Below are positions 1-8,372 of a stretch of 64,000 nucleotides of DNA, one piece after another; position 1 is the stretch's first letter; every line of letters begins with the position of its first letter. The position numbers and the translations under genes are program-made. Below the pieces are notes generated by a model. It worked only from the letters and a program-made list of their open reading frames with translations. It was not told the DNA's origin and made no database searches. This DNA is from an uncultured Christensenellaceae bacterium. Its GTDB lineage: Bacteria > Bacillota > Clostridia > Christensenellales > CAG-314. Where the stretch lies: contig CAJUIV010000001.1 in NCBI GenBank assembly GCA_910586905.1, forward strand, positions 166,450-230,449, read 5' to 3'.

Positions 1-144
1 CATAAGCGAAGCCAAAGCGCCGTTATATTCTATCGTTTCTTCTTGAGGATAAACTCTCGTTAAATTTAACGTGGTCGTTATTGCAAAAACCATTGTAATG
101 CAAATCTGCGCAACGACGGCGATTTTTTCAGCTATTTTTCTCAT
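1..144 (-). CDS. Partial membrane or secreted protein, N-terminal 48 residues
   Basis: The reverse strand opens with ATG at 144, seven bases after a GAGGTG ribosome site, and runs off the window edge. The 48 visible residues have a basic start (MRKIAEKIAV) followed by a hydrophobic stretch of about 20 residues, consistent with a signal peptide or first membrane segment, then a polar region. No family can be recognised from so little. It is divergent from the histidine kinase and could be its sensor or target partner, but that is only a positional guess. Confidence 0.6.
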   Translation of the reverse strand, partial: MRKIAEKIAVVAQICITMVFAITTTLNLTRVYPQEETIEYNGALASLM

Positions 145-566
145 AAAGCACCTCGTTTATAGTATTTACATAATGTCCGTACGAAATACCGCGTTAGATG
201 TTATAATTAAGTGAACAGCCGTTTTAAATAAAATTTATCTTGATTTAATTGCCTCGTATCACGTTTATGCGAAATCTTTTGTGATAACTGCATTCGCGTA
301 TGATATAATTAAGTTAGCAAATAGTTTGGCTGGCTTTAATTGCATCGCAAAAGTCTATACAATTAAGCGAACGATGGATAAAAAAAACATTTTTAAACGG
401 ACTGTTTAAGAGAGTTTGTTATTTGAAACCGAATGCGCAGTTAATATAACGCGTATGTTTTGTTGCTTCAAATCAATGAAAAAAATATATCTGAATTCAA
501 ATAGAAACATTGACAAATATAGAGCAAAATATTAAAATTCTTTTATCGAAAACGGAGATTTCACCT
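145..566. other. Divergent intergenic region with repeated short motifs
   Basis: This region separates two divergently read genes. It holds three copies of a 12-bp motif close to AATTAAGTGAAC, at 205-216, 307-318 and 361-372. It also holds two copies of a motif close to TTTAATTGCCTCG, at 244-256 and 335-347. The first two units look like an eroded tandem duplication of roughly 100 bp. The first two AATTAAG copies are each preceded by a TATAAT-like sequence. The motifs could be binding sites for a regulator of one or both flanking genes. Confidence 0.5.
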
Positions 567-2744
567 ATGGACAAATACAAAGCTAAGGGAAATTTGATAG
601 AGTACGTTTTAAATTATTTAAACGTCGTAGACGAGAAATGCTATAATTTCGAGCAGAATGCCGATTCCGAAACCGCGCTTGAAGTAATGAGTTTTATGGA
701 TGAAATCCCGGGCGGATTTTTGATTTACCGCGCGGACGGAAAAGAAGAAATAATTTACGCGAATACGGCGCTTATAAATATTTTTAAATGTGATTCGCTG
801 CAGGAATTCCGCGAACTAACCGATAATTCTTTCAAGGGTTTGGTGTACTATCAGGATTTGGACGTTGTAGAGGAAAGCATCTCCAATCAAATCGAGAGCA
901 ACGCAGATAATTTGGATTTTGTTGAATACCGAATAAAGCGTAAGGACGGAGCGATTCGCTGGGTAGAAGATTACGGACATTTTATAAGCAGTAAGTCCGT
1001 AGGCAATATTTTTTACGTATTTATATCCGACGTTACGGAGGAAAAGGAACGCCGTCTTGCCGAAACGGCGGCTATCGTAAACGAAAAAGAACTTAAAATA
1101 AAAAATCTGACGGAAGAATTTGACAAAGAATTAAAACTGATAAATCAGGAACATTTACGCAGACTCGAAGTGATAGAAGGACTGAGCGTTAACTACGACA
1201 GCATTTTGTATGTCGATTTATCTGCGGATAAACTGCTGCCTTATAGAGCAAGCTCGCGCATGAAAGACGAATTCGAGGAAATGTATATGCCTCGTGATTA
1301 CTGTCGGTACATCAAACGTTATATAAACGCTTGGGTTATTCCCGAAGACCGAGAATTGGTAGAAAAATCAACGTCTATCGACGGTATAATCGAAGGTTTG
1401 ACGGAAAATAAAACGTTTTTTATAAACTATCGCATAAAGGAAAACAATGCGATTTGTCATATGCAAATACGCGTTGTTAACGTAGGTTCGAGAGAAAAAA
1501 TATCGCAAGTAGTTATCGGCGCGCGCAATATAGAAGACGATATCAAACGCGATATCAAACATATGCAGGTTTTGGAAGAAGCTCTTAGCGCGTCAAAACT
1601 CGCAAACGTTGCCAAAAATACTTTTTTGTCCAATATGTCGCACGACATGCGCACCCCGCTCAACGCTATTTTCGGTTATACGGCGCTCGCTAAAAATTGT
1701 GTAGACGAACCGACGAAAGTTTATTTGGATAAAATAGACGATTCGGCAAATCAACTGCTGGAACTTATAGACAAGGTTTTGCAGATTTCTCAAATCGAAT
1801 CAAGCGATTCCGTGCTTAACGAATCGGAGTGCAACGTGTGCGAGATTTTGAACAAGGTCAATAAGGAAGTTTTGCGCGCCGCGTCCGAAAAAAATATACG
1901 AGTTACAACGGACTTTTGCGAGGTTAAGCATAAAAACGTCGTATGCGATTGCGAAAAATTGGAGCAAACTTTGCTGCATATTTTAAGTAACGCGGTAAAA
2001 TATTCGCACGTCGACGGAACGGTTAAAATTTCCGTATGTGAAACGCAGGAATTGCCGAACGGGTATTCCGTTTACCGTTTCGATGTTGAAGACAACGGCA
2101 TAGGTATAGACAGCGATGCTTTGACTCGCATTTTCGAGCCGTTTGAACGCGTTAAAAACACGACTTTCAGTCGAGTATACGGTACCGGTTTGGGACTTAC
2201 CATATCTAAAAAGTACGTTGACGCGATGGGCGGAAATATAACCGTTAAAAGCGAATTGGGTAAAGGCAGCATTTTTAGCGTAACTCTCAATTTGCTAACG
2301 CAGCGCGACGAACAAACCATGGTCGCGACAGCCGAAGATTTGATACGCGCTTTATACGGAAAAAAGATTTTGATAGTGGACGACAACGAAATCAATTTGG
2401 AAATAGAAACCGAAATCCTTTCCGATTTGGGATTCGATATCGACACGGCTACGGACGGCGATAAAGCGGTGGAGATTATGAAGTCCGAATCTGCCCGAGA
2501 TTACGCGCTTGTAATAATGGATATTCAAATGCCGGTTATGGACGGACGAACCGCAACCAAACATATCAGAAGCCTGCCGGACGCCGACGTTGCGGGCGTT
2601 CCTATAATCGCTTTGTCTGCAAACGCTTTCGAAAGCGACAAAAAACTGTCTTTGGAATGCGGTATGGACGCGCATTTAACTAAACCCTTGGACGTACCTT
2701 TGCTGCTTAAAACCGTCGCGACGATTTTTAGTTCGCGCAGTTAA
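567..2744 (+). CDS. Hybrid sensor histidine kinase with receiver domain
   Basis: This 725-residue protein senses an unknown signal and phosphorylates itself. A PAS domain lies in about residues 45-160, with the motif RIKRKDGAIRWVE. A second PAS-like region follows a short coiled linker. The dimerisation and phosphoacceptor segment is SHDMRTPLNAI, with His at about 359, and the ATP-binding domain shows DNGIGI and GTGLGL. The C-terminal receiver begins ILIVDDN, with the phospho-accepting Asp at about 652 (VIMDIQMP). No membrane segment is visible, so it is probably cytoplasmic. ATG at 567 is preferred over an upstream TTG at 510 because GGAG lies nine bases before it. No separate response regulator is adjacent, so output may go through a phosphorelay. 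An intrinsic terminator follows. Confidence 0.9.
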   Translation: MDKYKAKGNLIEYVLNYLNVVDEKCYNFEQNADSETALEVMSFMDEIPGGFLIYRADGKEEIIYANTALINIFKCDSLQEFRELTDNSFKGLVYYQDLDVVEESISNQIESNADNLDFVEYRIKRKDGAIRWVEDYGHFISSKSVGNIFYVFISDVTEEKERRLAETAAIVNEKELKIKNLTEEFDKELKLINQEHLRRLEVIEGLSVNYDSILYVDLSADKLLPYRASSRMKDEFEEMYMPRDYCRYIKRYINAWVIPEDRELVEKSTSIDGIIEGLTENKTFFINYRIKENNAICHMQIRVVNVGSREKISQVVIGARNIEDDIKRDIKHMQVLEEALSASKLANVAKNTFLSNMSHDMRTPLNAIFGYTALAKNCVDEPTKVYLDKIDDSANQLLELIDKVLQISQIESSDSVLNESECNVCEILNKVNKEVLRAASEKNIRVTTDFCEVKHKNVVCDCEKLEQTLLHILSNAVKYSHVDGTVKISVCETQELPNGYSVYRFDVEDNGIGIDSDALTRIFEPFERVKNTTFSRVYGTGLGLTISKKYVDAMGGNITVKSELGKGSIFSVTLNLLTQRDEQTMVATAEDLIRALYGKKILIVDDNEINLEIETEILSDLGFDIDTATDGDKAVEIMKSESARDYALVIMDIQMPVMDGRTATKHIRSLPDADVAGVPIIALSANAFESDKKLSLECGMDAHLTKPLDVPLLLKTVATIFSSRS

Positions 2745-2760
2745 ATCGAAAGCGATATAT

Positions 2761-2790
2761 AAGTTCGGCTTTGCAGTCGGACTTTTTTAA
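2761..2790 (+). terminator. Intrinsic terminator after the histidine kinase
   Basis: A 10-bp stem (2761-2770 with 2775-2784, two G-U pairs) with a TTGC loop is followed by a run of T. Confidence 0.8.
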
Positions 2791-2839
2791 TATAAACGAA
2801 TAAATTATGTAACGATTTTCACAAAGAGAACGGCAAGTA

Positions 2840-2868
2840 TTGACCGCGGCAAAGTTTTATTGTATAAT
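2840..2868 (+). promoter_or_regulatory. Promoter of the heptose operon
   Basis: TTGACC at 2840-2845 and TATAAT at 2863-2868 are separated by 17 bp, a near-consensus housekeeping promoter. It lies about 100 bp before the glycosyltransferase start codon, leaving an untranslated leader of that order. Confidence 0.75.
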
Positions 2869-2971
2869 CATTACAATCGGGTTTAAATAAAACGATTTCT
2901 TTTTGGCCGATTACCGTAAAGGCGGTATAAAAAACAATAAATAGGTAAAAGCAAAAGATAAGAGGTTTCTA

Positions 2972-4153
2972 ATGTCAAGAAAGTTGAATATTCTTCAAGG
3001 CATGGATTGTTATCTTCCCGACGTGGACGGCGTTGTGAATTGTATGCACAACTACTGTACTCATTTAAGCGACGGCAACAACGTAACCGCCGCTGTGCCT
3101 AAAAACAGACGAGGGTATAAGGATAATTTTCCGTACAGGGTCGTGCGCTGTAACAGTATATTTCTTTTCGGCGATAACGTACATTACGGAATTCCCAAGC
3201 TGGACGCAAAATTCAGAAAAACAATTATGGACGGCGAATACGATATTATTCACTGTCATTCTCCTTTTGCCACTCCCAAATTTTTGCTTAAAGTTGCCAA
3301 AAAGAAAAACGTGCCAATCGTTGCGACATTTCATACCAATATGGCGACGATTTTTCAGGATATTTCCAAATCCAAATCGTTAACCGAATCTTTCAGTAAA
3401 TCTCTGGGAAAATTTTACAATAAATTCGACGAAGTATTTTGCTGTTCTCCGCTTGTCGAAGAGCAAGTTCGCGCTTGCGGCTATACGGGTAAAGTTACTT
3501 ATTTGCCTTTCGGTACGGACTTGGAACGGCGTACCGACATAGAAGAATTGTGCGGCAAAGCCGACGCCGAGTTAAATATACCGAAAGATAAAATGGTTTT
3601 GCTGTACGTAGGCAGAGTGATGAAACTTAAACGTATCGATTTCACTTTGCGCAGTTTGAAAATTTTAAAAGATAAAGGCTACGATTTCAAATTTTATATA
3701 GTGGGAAAAGGAGCCGAAACGCGTAAACTCAAGAGGCTTACAAAGGAGTTGGAACTGCAGGATTGCGTGGAGTTTTTAGGTTTTGTTAAACGGGAACTTT
3801 TGCCGTTGCTTTTTGCTCGCGCAAATTTGTTTGTATTTCCTTCTTTGTACGATAATTTTGCTCTTGTAAAGGTAGAAGCCGCCGCATATTCGACGCCGGG
3901 CGTGTTTATTGCGGATTCTTGCTCGGGATATGGGGTAACGGACGGAGTAAACGGTTTTTTGGCTGAAGATAACGACGAGGCTTTTGCCGCTAAAATAGAA
4001 CAAGCTATAACGGACCCCGAGGTTTTAAAAACAATCGGGCAAAATGCTTCTCGGGATTTGTATATTCATTGGAAAGACTGCACGTTTAAGTTGCACGAAA
4101 GATATTGCGAAATAATTGACGAGTGGAGAAATAACAATGCAAATACGAAGTAG
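2972..4153 (+). CDS. GT4-family glycosyltransferase
   Basis: This 393-residue retaining glycosyltransferase has the GT-B fold. The N-terminal domain contains HCHSPFATPKF and VATFHTN. The C-terminal nucleotide-sugar domain starts at YVGRVMKLKRID and contains FPSLYDNFALVKVEAAA, the family E-x7-E region with Asp in place of the first Glu. The closest remembered architecture is that of diacylglycerol or glycan glucosyl/mannosyltransferases. Because it heads an operon for activated heptose, transfer of heptose to a lipid or surface glycan is a reasonable inference, but donor and acceptor cannot be read from sequence. A ribosome site (AAGAGG) precedes the ATG, and the 3' end overlaps the next gene by 17 bp. 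Confidence 0.85.
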   Translation: MSRKLNILQGMDCYLPDVDGVVNCMHNYCTHLSDGNNVTAAVPKNRRGYKDNFPYRVVRCNSIFLFGDNVHYGIPKLDAKFRKTIMDGEYDIIHCHSPFATPKFLLKVAKKKNVPIVATFHTNMATIFQDISKSKSLTESFSKSLGKFYNKFDEVFCCSPLVEEQVRACGYTGKVTYLPFGTDLERRTDIEELCGKADAELNIPKDKMVLLYVGRVMKLKRIDFTLRSLKILKDKGYDFKFYIVGKGAETRKLKRLTKELELQDCVEFLGFVKRELLPLLFARANLFVFPSLYDNFALVKVEAAAYSTPGVFIADSCSGYGVTDGVNGFLAEDNDEAFAAKIEQAITDPEVLKTIGQNASRDLYIHWKDCTFKLHERYCEIIDEWRNNNANTK

Positions 4154-5168
4154 AGCGCCGCTGAGAATAGGTCTTGCCGGCGGAGGTACGGATTTGCTGT
4201 CTTACAGCGACGTATACGGAGGCGCAGTATTTAATACGGCTATAGAAATGTATGCCTACTGCACGATAATACCGACCGACGACGGACGAATCAAAATGAT
4301 TGCTTACGACAACAACAACACTATGGATTGCGTAAGCGTTCCTCATTTCAATATAGTAGACGAAAACCTGATTTTACATAAAGGCGTCTATAACCGAATC
4401 GTTAAAGACTTTAACGGAGGGAAACCTTTGTCGTTTATAATGAGTACCAGTAACGACGCGCCTATCGGTTCAGGACTCGGGACGTCGTCTACGATGGTGG
4501 TAGCTATTTTAGAGTGTTTTGACAAATGGCTTAATCTCGGTTTAACCGATTATGAAAAAGCGTATTTGGCTTACGATATCGAGCGCAACGATTTGAAATT
4601 GTCCGGCGGAAAACAAGACCAATATTCTGCCGTGTTCGGAGGTTTTAACCTTATGGAATTTAAAACCGACGGAAATACTATTGTCAATCAACTGCGGATT
4701 GAACAGCATATCGTAGAAGAACTGGAGTGTTCTTTACTGCTGTATTACGGAGGAGTAAGCCGCAGTTCCGCAAAGATTATCGACGAGCAGATAAAAAATA
4801 CGAAATCCAAAAACGAAAAAACAATGGAAGCGATGCATCAGCTCAAACAAAACGCTTACGTAATGAAGGACGAAGTGCTTATTGGTAATATGGCGGGCTT
4901 CGCCGAGCTGCTGCGTTCTACTTGGGAAAACAAAAAGAAAACATCTTCTATAATATCCAACAGAGATTTGGAAAACACAATTAACTACGCAATGGAACAC
5001 GGCGCGGAAGCGGTCAAAGTTTCTGGCGCGGGCGGCGGCGGATTTTTGATGTTTTACTACAATCCCATAAACAGACAAAAATTGATTGACGCTTTAAAAC
5101 TGCTGGAGGGAATGGTTTATCCGGTTAATTTTTCTAAGATGGGCGTTAAAAGCTGGGTAATCAAATAA
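4137..5168 (+). CDS. hddA: D-glycero-D-manno-heptose 7-phosphate kinase (HddA-like)
   Basis: This 343-residue GHMP-superfamily kinase should phosphorylate heptose 7-phosphate at C1. It begins RAPLRIGLAGGGTDLLSY, which carries the GHMP N-terminal motif. It then has the ATP-binding loop PIGSGLGTSSTMVV and the C-terminal KVSGAGGGGFLMFYY. ATG at 4137 is chosen because GGAGAA lies just upstream and the conserved motif follows directly. An in-frame TTG at 4116 lacks a ribosome site. The stop overlaps the next start in TAATG, so translation is probably coupled. Its role is supported by the adjacent isomerase, phosphatase and nucleotidyltransferase. Confidence 0.9.
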   Translation: MQIRSRAPLRIGLAGGGTDLLSYSDVYGGAVFNTAIEMYAYCTIIPTDDGRIKMIAYDNNNTMDCVSVPHFNIVDENLILHKGVYNRIVKDFNGGKPLSFIMSTSNDAPIGSGLGTSSTMVVAILECFDKWLNLGLTDYEKAYLAYDIERNDLKLSGGKQDQYSAVFGGFNLMEFKTDGNTIVNQLRIEQHIVEELECSLLLYYGGVSRSSAKIIDEQIKNTKSKNEKTMEAMHQLKQNAYVMKDEVLIGNMAGFAELLRSTWENKKKTSSIISNRDLENTINYAMEHGAEAVKVSGAGGGGFLMFYYNPINRQKLIDALKLLEGMVYPVNFSKMGVKSWVIK

Positions 5169-6454
5169 TGGTAGGCGTTATAGTTGCGGGCGGGCGCGGA
5201 ACGCGTCTGACGGAAATAACGAAAGACGAAATACCCAAGCCTATGGCAAAAATGCTGGGGAAACCCGTATTGGAACGCGCAATAGAAAATTTAAAAAAGT
5301 ACGGTGTAAACGAGATTTACATTACCGTCGGACATTTGCACCAAGTTATACAAAACTATTTCGGAAAAGGCTCGAAATTCGGCGTTTCTATAAAATACGT
5401 GGTGGAAAACGAAAGTATGGGTTCCGCCGGCGCTCTGTATTTTATCAAAAACGAATTGACCGACGATTTTGTGATGTGTTCGGGAGACGTCGTGTTCGAC
5501 GTCGATATAGATAGGTTGGTAGCGTTTCACAAACGAAAAGGCGCTTTGATAACGTTGGTTACGCACCCTAACGCGCATCCGTACGACAGCGACTTGGTGG
5601 TCGCCGATAAAAACGCATGCGTGCGTTCGATAAATAAAAAGAATTCCGAACGGAGTGATTTTTATAAAAATAACGTAAATGCCGGGTTGTTCGTAGTAAA
5701 CGCTGACGCGTTGGATTTTTTTACACGGCCGTGTAAAGTTAATATGGAACACGATTTTGTGGCGCGTTATATTCCGGACGGAAAAGTTTATTGTTACAAG
5801 ACCACCGAATACATAAAAGACGTAGGCACTCCCGAACGGTTTGCCTCGACCGAAAAAGATTTGAATTTGGGACTTGTTGCGCAAAAAAATTTACGAAACA
5901 AGCAGAAAGCGGTGTTTCTAGATAGGGACGGGGTCGTTAATAAATACAAAGGTTTTATAAGTTCGTCCGAAGATATAGAACTTTTGCCGAACGTTGCGCA
6001 AGCTGTAAAAAGATTGAACGACAGCGGTTATTTAACGATTATCGTATCGAATCAGCCCGTAATTGCGCGCGGAGAAAGCAGCTTTGCCGAAGTTGACAAG
6101 ATGTTCGATAAAATCGAAACGTTGCTTGGACTTAAAGGCGCGTATATAGACGGATACTACTATTGTCCGCATCATCCCGACGGCGGTTTCGACGGTGAAG
6201 TTAAAGAACTGAAATTTGACTGCGAATGCCGAAAACCCAAAATAGGTATGCTCTTAAAAGCGGCTGCAGACTATAATTTGGAATTGACCGATTGCGTTAT
6301 AATCGGCGACTCCGATTCCGACGTGCAAACGGGTATGAACGCAGGCGTTAAAACGATTCGCGTACTTTCGGGCGTTGACGGGCGTCCGCGATTGCAAGCG
6401 GACCATGTCGCGGACGATTTGTTTGGGGCGGTAATTTATTTGCTTGGAGAATAA
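5168..6454 (+). CDS. hddC/gmhB: Fused heptose-1-phosphate nucleotidyltransferase and heptose-bisphosphatase
   Basis: This 428-residue protein joins two enzymes of the same pathway. Residues 1 to about 235 form a sugar nucleotidyltransferase (VIVAGGRGTRL, EIPKPMAKMLGKP, SGDVVFDVD). Residues from about 248 form a HAD phosphatase of the GmhB type. That part has the nucleophile motif FLDRDGVVN, a zinc knuckle built from CPHHP and CECRKPK, and GDSDSDVQTGMNAG. GmhB removes the C7 phosphate of heptose bisphosphate and the other half then adds a nucleotide. GDP is the usual partner of HddC, but nucleotide choice cannot be proven here. No frameshift separates the halves, so the fusion looks real. Confidence 0.88.
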   Translation: MVGVIVAGGRGTRLTEITKDEIPKPMAKMLGKPVLERAIENLKKYGVNEIYITVGHLHQVIQNYFGKGSKFGVSIKYVVENESMGSAGALYFIKNELTDDFVMCSGDVVFDVDIDRLVAFHKRKGALITLVTHPNAHPYDSDLVVADKNACVRSINKKNSERSDFYKNNVNAGLFVVNADALDFFTRPCKVNMEHDFVARYIPDGKVYCYKTTEYIKDVGTPERFASTEKDLNLGLVAQKNLRNKQKAVFLDRDGVVNKYKGFISSSEDIELLPNVAQAVKRLNDSGYLTIIVSNQPVIARGESSFAEVDKMFDKIETLLGLKGAYIDGYYYCPHHPDGGFDGEVKELKFDCECRKPKIGMLLKAAADYNLELTDCVIIGDSDSDVQTGMNAGVKTIRVLSGVDGRPRLQADHVADDLFGAVIYLLGE

Positions 6455-6459
6455 GTATA

Positions 6460-7101
6460 ATGAAGAAAGACAGTTTTAAATTCGTGGAAGATTTGTTTTT
6501 GCGCCGCGCGGATACCGCGTACTTAAAAAACGCTATAGAAAGCGCCGTAGACGCGATATGCGGTTTGGGTGAAAATAAAAAAATTCTTTTGTGCGGTAAC
6601 GGCGGAAGCGCCGCGGACTGCGAGCATTTTGCGGGAGAACTTAACAAAGGTTTTATCTTAAAGCGCAGAATAACAAACGAACTTGAAAAAAAGATAGACG
6701 GTCTTTATCCGGAAGACACGGCATTGTTCGTCAAGCATTTGCAGCAAGGCGTTCCAAGCGTTCCGCTGACTTCTTTTATCTCTACAAATACGGCGTATTT
6801 GAACGATTGCGAACCCGATTTGCTGTTTGCTCAGGGAGTAAATTCGTTGGGTAACAGAGGAGATGTTTTGGTGTGTTTCAGTACGTCCGGCAATAGCGCC
6901 AACGTGTTGTACGCGGCGAAACTTGCAAAAGCCAAAGGTCTTACGGTCGTTTCCTTCACAGGCGAAAGCGGCGGTAAACTTAAATATTTAAGCGACGTTT
7001 TGCTGAATGTGCCTTCGTCGGTTACACATTTGATACAAGAATACCATTTATCCTTATATCATACGATCTGTCTGTGCGTCGAAAACGAGCTTTTTGCTTA
7101 A
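6460..7101 (+). CDS. gmhA: Sedoheptulose-7-phosphate isomerase GmhA
   Basis: This 213-residue SIS-domain protein should convert sedoheptulose 7-phosphate to D-glycero-D-manno-heptose 7-phosphate, the first step of activated heptose synthesis. Motifs are CGNGGSAADCEHFAGEL near residue 45, FSTSGNSANV, and the C-terminal IQEYHLSLYHTICLC, which carries the family's catalytic Glu/His region. It begins 5 bp after the fusion gene stop and ends the operon. The substrate would come from transketolase, whose two subunits are encoded at 32.6-34.3 kb. Confidence 0.92.
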   Translation: MKKDSFKFVEDLFLRRADTAYLKNAIESAVDAICGLGENKKILLCGNGGSAADCEHFAGELNKGFILKRRITNELEKKIDGLYPEDTALFVKHLQQGVPSVPLTSFISTNTAYLNDCEPDLLFAQGVNSLGNRGDVLVCFSTSGNSANVLYAAKLAKAKGLTVVSFTGESGGKLKYLSDVLLNVPSSVTHLIQEYHLSLYHTICLCVENELFA

Positions 7102-7411
7102 ATAACGTAGAGTATACGGCGTTTTTTATTATCGCGCGTGTATCGGATTGCGAAAATCAAGCGAAATCAAACGTTAAATATATGCCGTTTAATGTTTTTA
7201 AATATAGTTAGCGGCATATATTCTTTCAAGTTACTTCAAGTCGACTGCGCGTCGGTTCGGTCTACAAACAATAAAAATTAAAAATTGTTCGTAAGATGTT
7301 GCTTTTTTTTTAAATTTGTTGTATTATATGTTAGCGTCTGTTGCGGAGATTTACAGTTTGGAATAAATCGCCAAGCAAACGGATAGGTAAGTCGTTTTAA
7401 TAAATATATAT
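7102..7411. other. Intergenic region with an 11-bp inverted repeat and tRNA promoter
   Basis: No gene is visible. Perfect inverted arms of 11 bp (7177-7187 and 7212-7222, AATATATGCCG) flank a 24-base loop. There is no T run, so it is not a clear terminator. A promoter for the tRNA follows. Confidence 0.5.
7299..7327 (+). promoter_or_regulatory. Promoter of tRNA-Pro
   Basis: TTGCTT at 7299-7304 and TATTAT at 7322-7327 are 17 bp apart, about 85 bp before the tRNA. Confidence 0.55.
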
Positions 7412-7488
7412 CTGGGTGTAGCGCAGTTTGGTAGCGCACAAGACTGGGGGTCTTGGGGTCGCTGGTTCAAGTCCAGTCACTCAGACCA
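7412..7488 (+). tRNA. tRNA-Pro (anticodon GGG)
   Basis: The 77-nt gene folds into a full cloverleaf. The acceptor CTGGGTG pairs with CACTCAG, the anticodon stem CAAGA pairs with TCTTG around the loop CTGGGGG, and the T stem GCTGG pairs with CCAGT around TTCAAGT. CCA is encoded. The loop centre is GGG, decoding CCC and CCU. A terminator follows and then a phage integrase remnant, so the 3' end is the probable insertion site of the island. Confidence 0.95.
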
Positions 7489-7498
7489 AATTAACCAA

Positions 7499-7525
7499 AA
7501 GCACCGTAAAAACGGTGCTTTTTTG
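7499..7525 (+). terminator. Intrinsic terminator after tRNA-Pro
   Basis: GCACCGT and ACGGTGC form a perfect 7-bp stem with an AAAA loop, followed by six T. Confidence 0.85.
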
Positions 7526-7578
7526 CTGTTATTTAGGGGCAAATTTAGGGGCAAAATAATGGGCTTTTTCAAAAGGGG

Positions 7579-7902
7579 TCAAAAGCGGAATTTTGTAGCT
7601 TCTTCCTGTTCGAATTTATCTAATATTTTAATATAGTATTTGTTGGTTGTTTCGGTCTTTGTATGTCCCATCCATTTGGCAATAACCTTTTGAGATATGC
7701 CCTGCTCCGCGCATCGCGTTCCGAACGTAGTTCGGAGATCCTTTATTTTGTAATTCGTTTTATTGTTTTCGTTTAATCTTCGGATAAAAGTTTTAAGTGC
7801 TTCATACGTAACCGTTCCTATTAGCAGGGGTTTGTTGTTGGATAAGTCGGTTTTAAGTAATTCGAGGCCTTTAACAAAGACGGGTATTATATGTTTGCAG
7901 TT
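7579..7902 (-). pseudogene. Tyrosine integrase, C-terminal remnant
   Basis: About 107 codons survive with no start codon and a stop immediately upstream in frame. The fragment keeps the catalytic half of a phage-type tyrosine recombinase: KDLRTTFGTRCAEQGI (box II Arg region), VIAKWMGHTKTETT (His/Gly-His region) and TNKYYIKIL with the nucleophilic Tyr. It lies directly behind tRNA-Pro and reads toward it, as integrases of tRNA-inserted elements commonly do. The N-terminal DNA-binding and core domains are gone, replaced by a phage tail gene fragment in another frame. It is surely inactive. Confidence 0.85.
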
Positions 7903-7978
7903 TTATTAATTCGGTTTTCTCGCCGTTTTCATCAAATAGTATTCTTTTCGGCTCAACGCCTTTTATTGTAAAAGACAT
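7871..7978 (-). CDS. Truncated phage tail-like ORF, 35 residues
   Basis: A strong ribosome site (GGAGGT) precedes ATG at 7978. The product, starting MSFTIKGVEPKRILFDENGE, resembles the first residues of small phage tail or baseplate proteins, then runs into sequence belonging to the integrase remnant in another frame and stops. A deletion junction near 7900 is the simplest explanation. It may be expressed, but it is a remnant. Confidence 0.45.
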   Translation of the reverse strand: MSFTIKGVEPKRILFDENGEKTELIKLQTYNTRLC

Positions 7979-7987
7979 AATTACCTC

Positions 7988-8221
7988 CTACAATTTAATA
8001 GTCAACGTAGAACCGGACAAAACGAACGTGGCATCGAATTTGGCTTGGACTTCGTTTAGAACGTCCTCCTTTAAAGCGTCCATTGTCTGCTTGTTAAGCG
8101 GCGTGCCTTGCTCGGTCGGATTATCCGCAAAGGTGATATCGTAAGTAGTGCGAGATTTCGTTTGCACGTCCTCTAAAATAACTCTACCCGGATTAGTTGC
8201 TTTTCTGTCTTTGAATTCCAT
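7988..8221 (-). CDS. Small phage tail/baseplate-type protein
   Basis: This 77-residue protein starts MEFKDRKATNPGRVILEDV and contains FADNPTEQGTPLNKQTMDAL. This pattern (PGRV, then ADNP-x-x-x-GTPLNK) is typical of small tail-region proteins in Bacillota prophages. GGAG precedes the start. It lies just upstream of the 35-residue remnant on the same strand. No other tail, head or packaging gene is present, so it is a stranded prophage gene whose function outside a virion is doubtful. Confidence 0.65.
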   Translation of the reverse strand: MEFKDRKATNPGRVILEDVQTKSRTTYDITFADNPTEQGTPLNKQTMDALKEDVLNEVQAKFDATFVLSGSTLTIKL

Positions 8222-8256
8222 AATGTTTCTCCTTTTTATTTATTTTTTTTGAAATT

Positions 8257-8299
8257 AAAAGACGGCACAAAGGTACTTTAATACCTTTATGCCGTCTTT
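8257..8299 (-). terminator. Terminator after the immunity gene
   Basis: A long hairpin (AAAGACGGCA with TGCCGTCTTT, inner AAGGTA with TACCTT) followed on the reverse strand by TTAATTT closes the toxin-immunity unit. Confidence 0.7.
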
Positions 8300-8372
8300 A
8301 CTGTCCTCGTTTTCGGGATCTTTTCTTGGCGTATAAAGTCAAATTATGCATTTGATTTGAGTTGCAACAACA

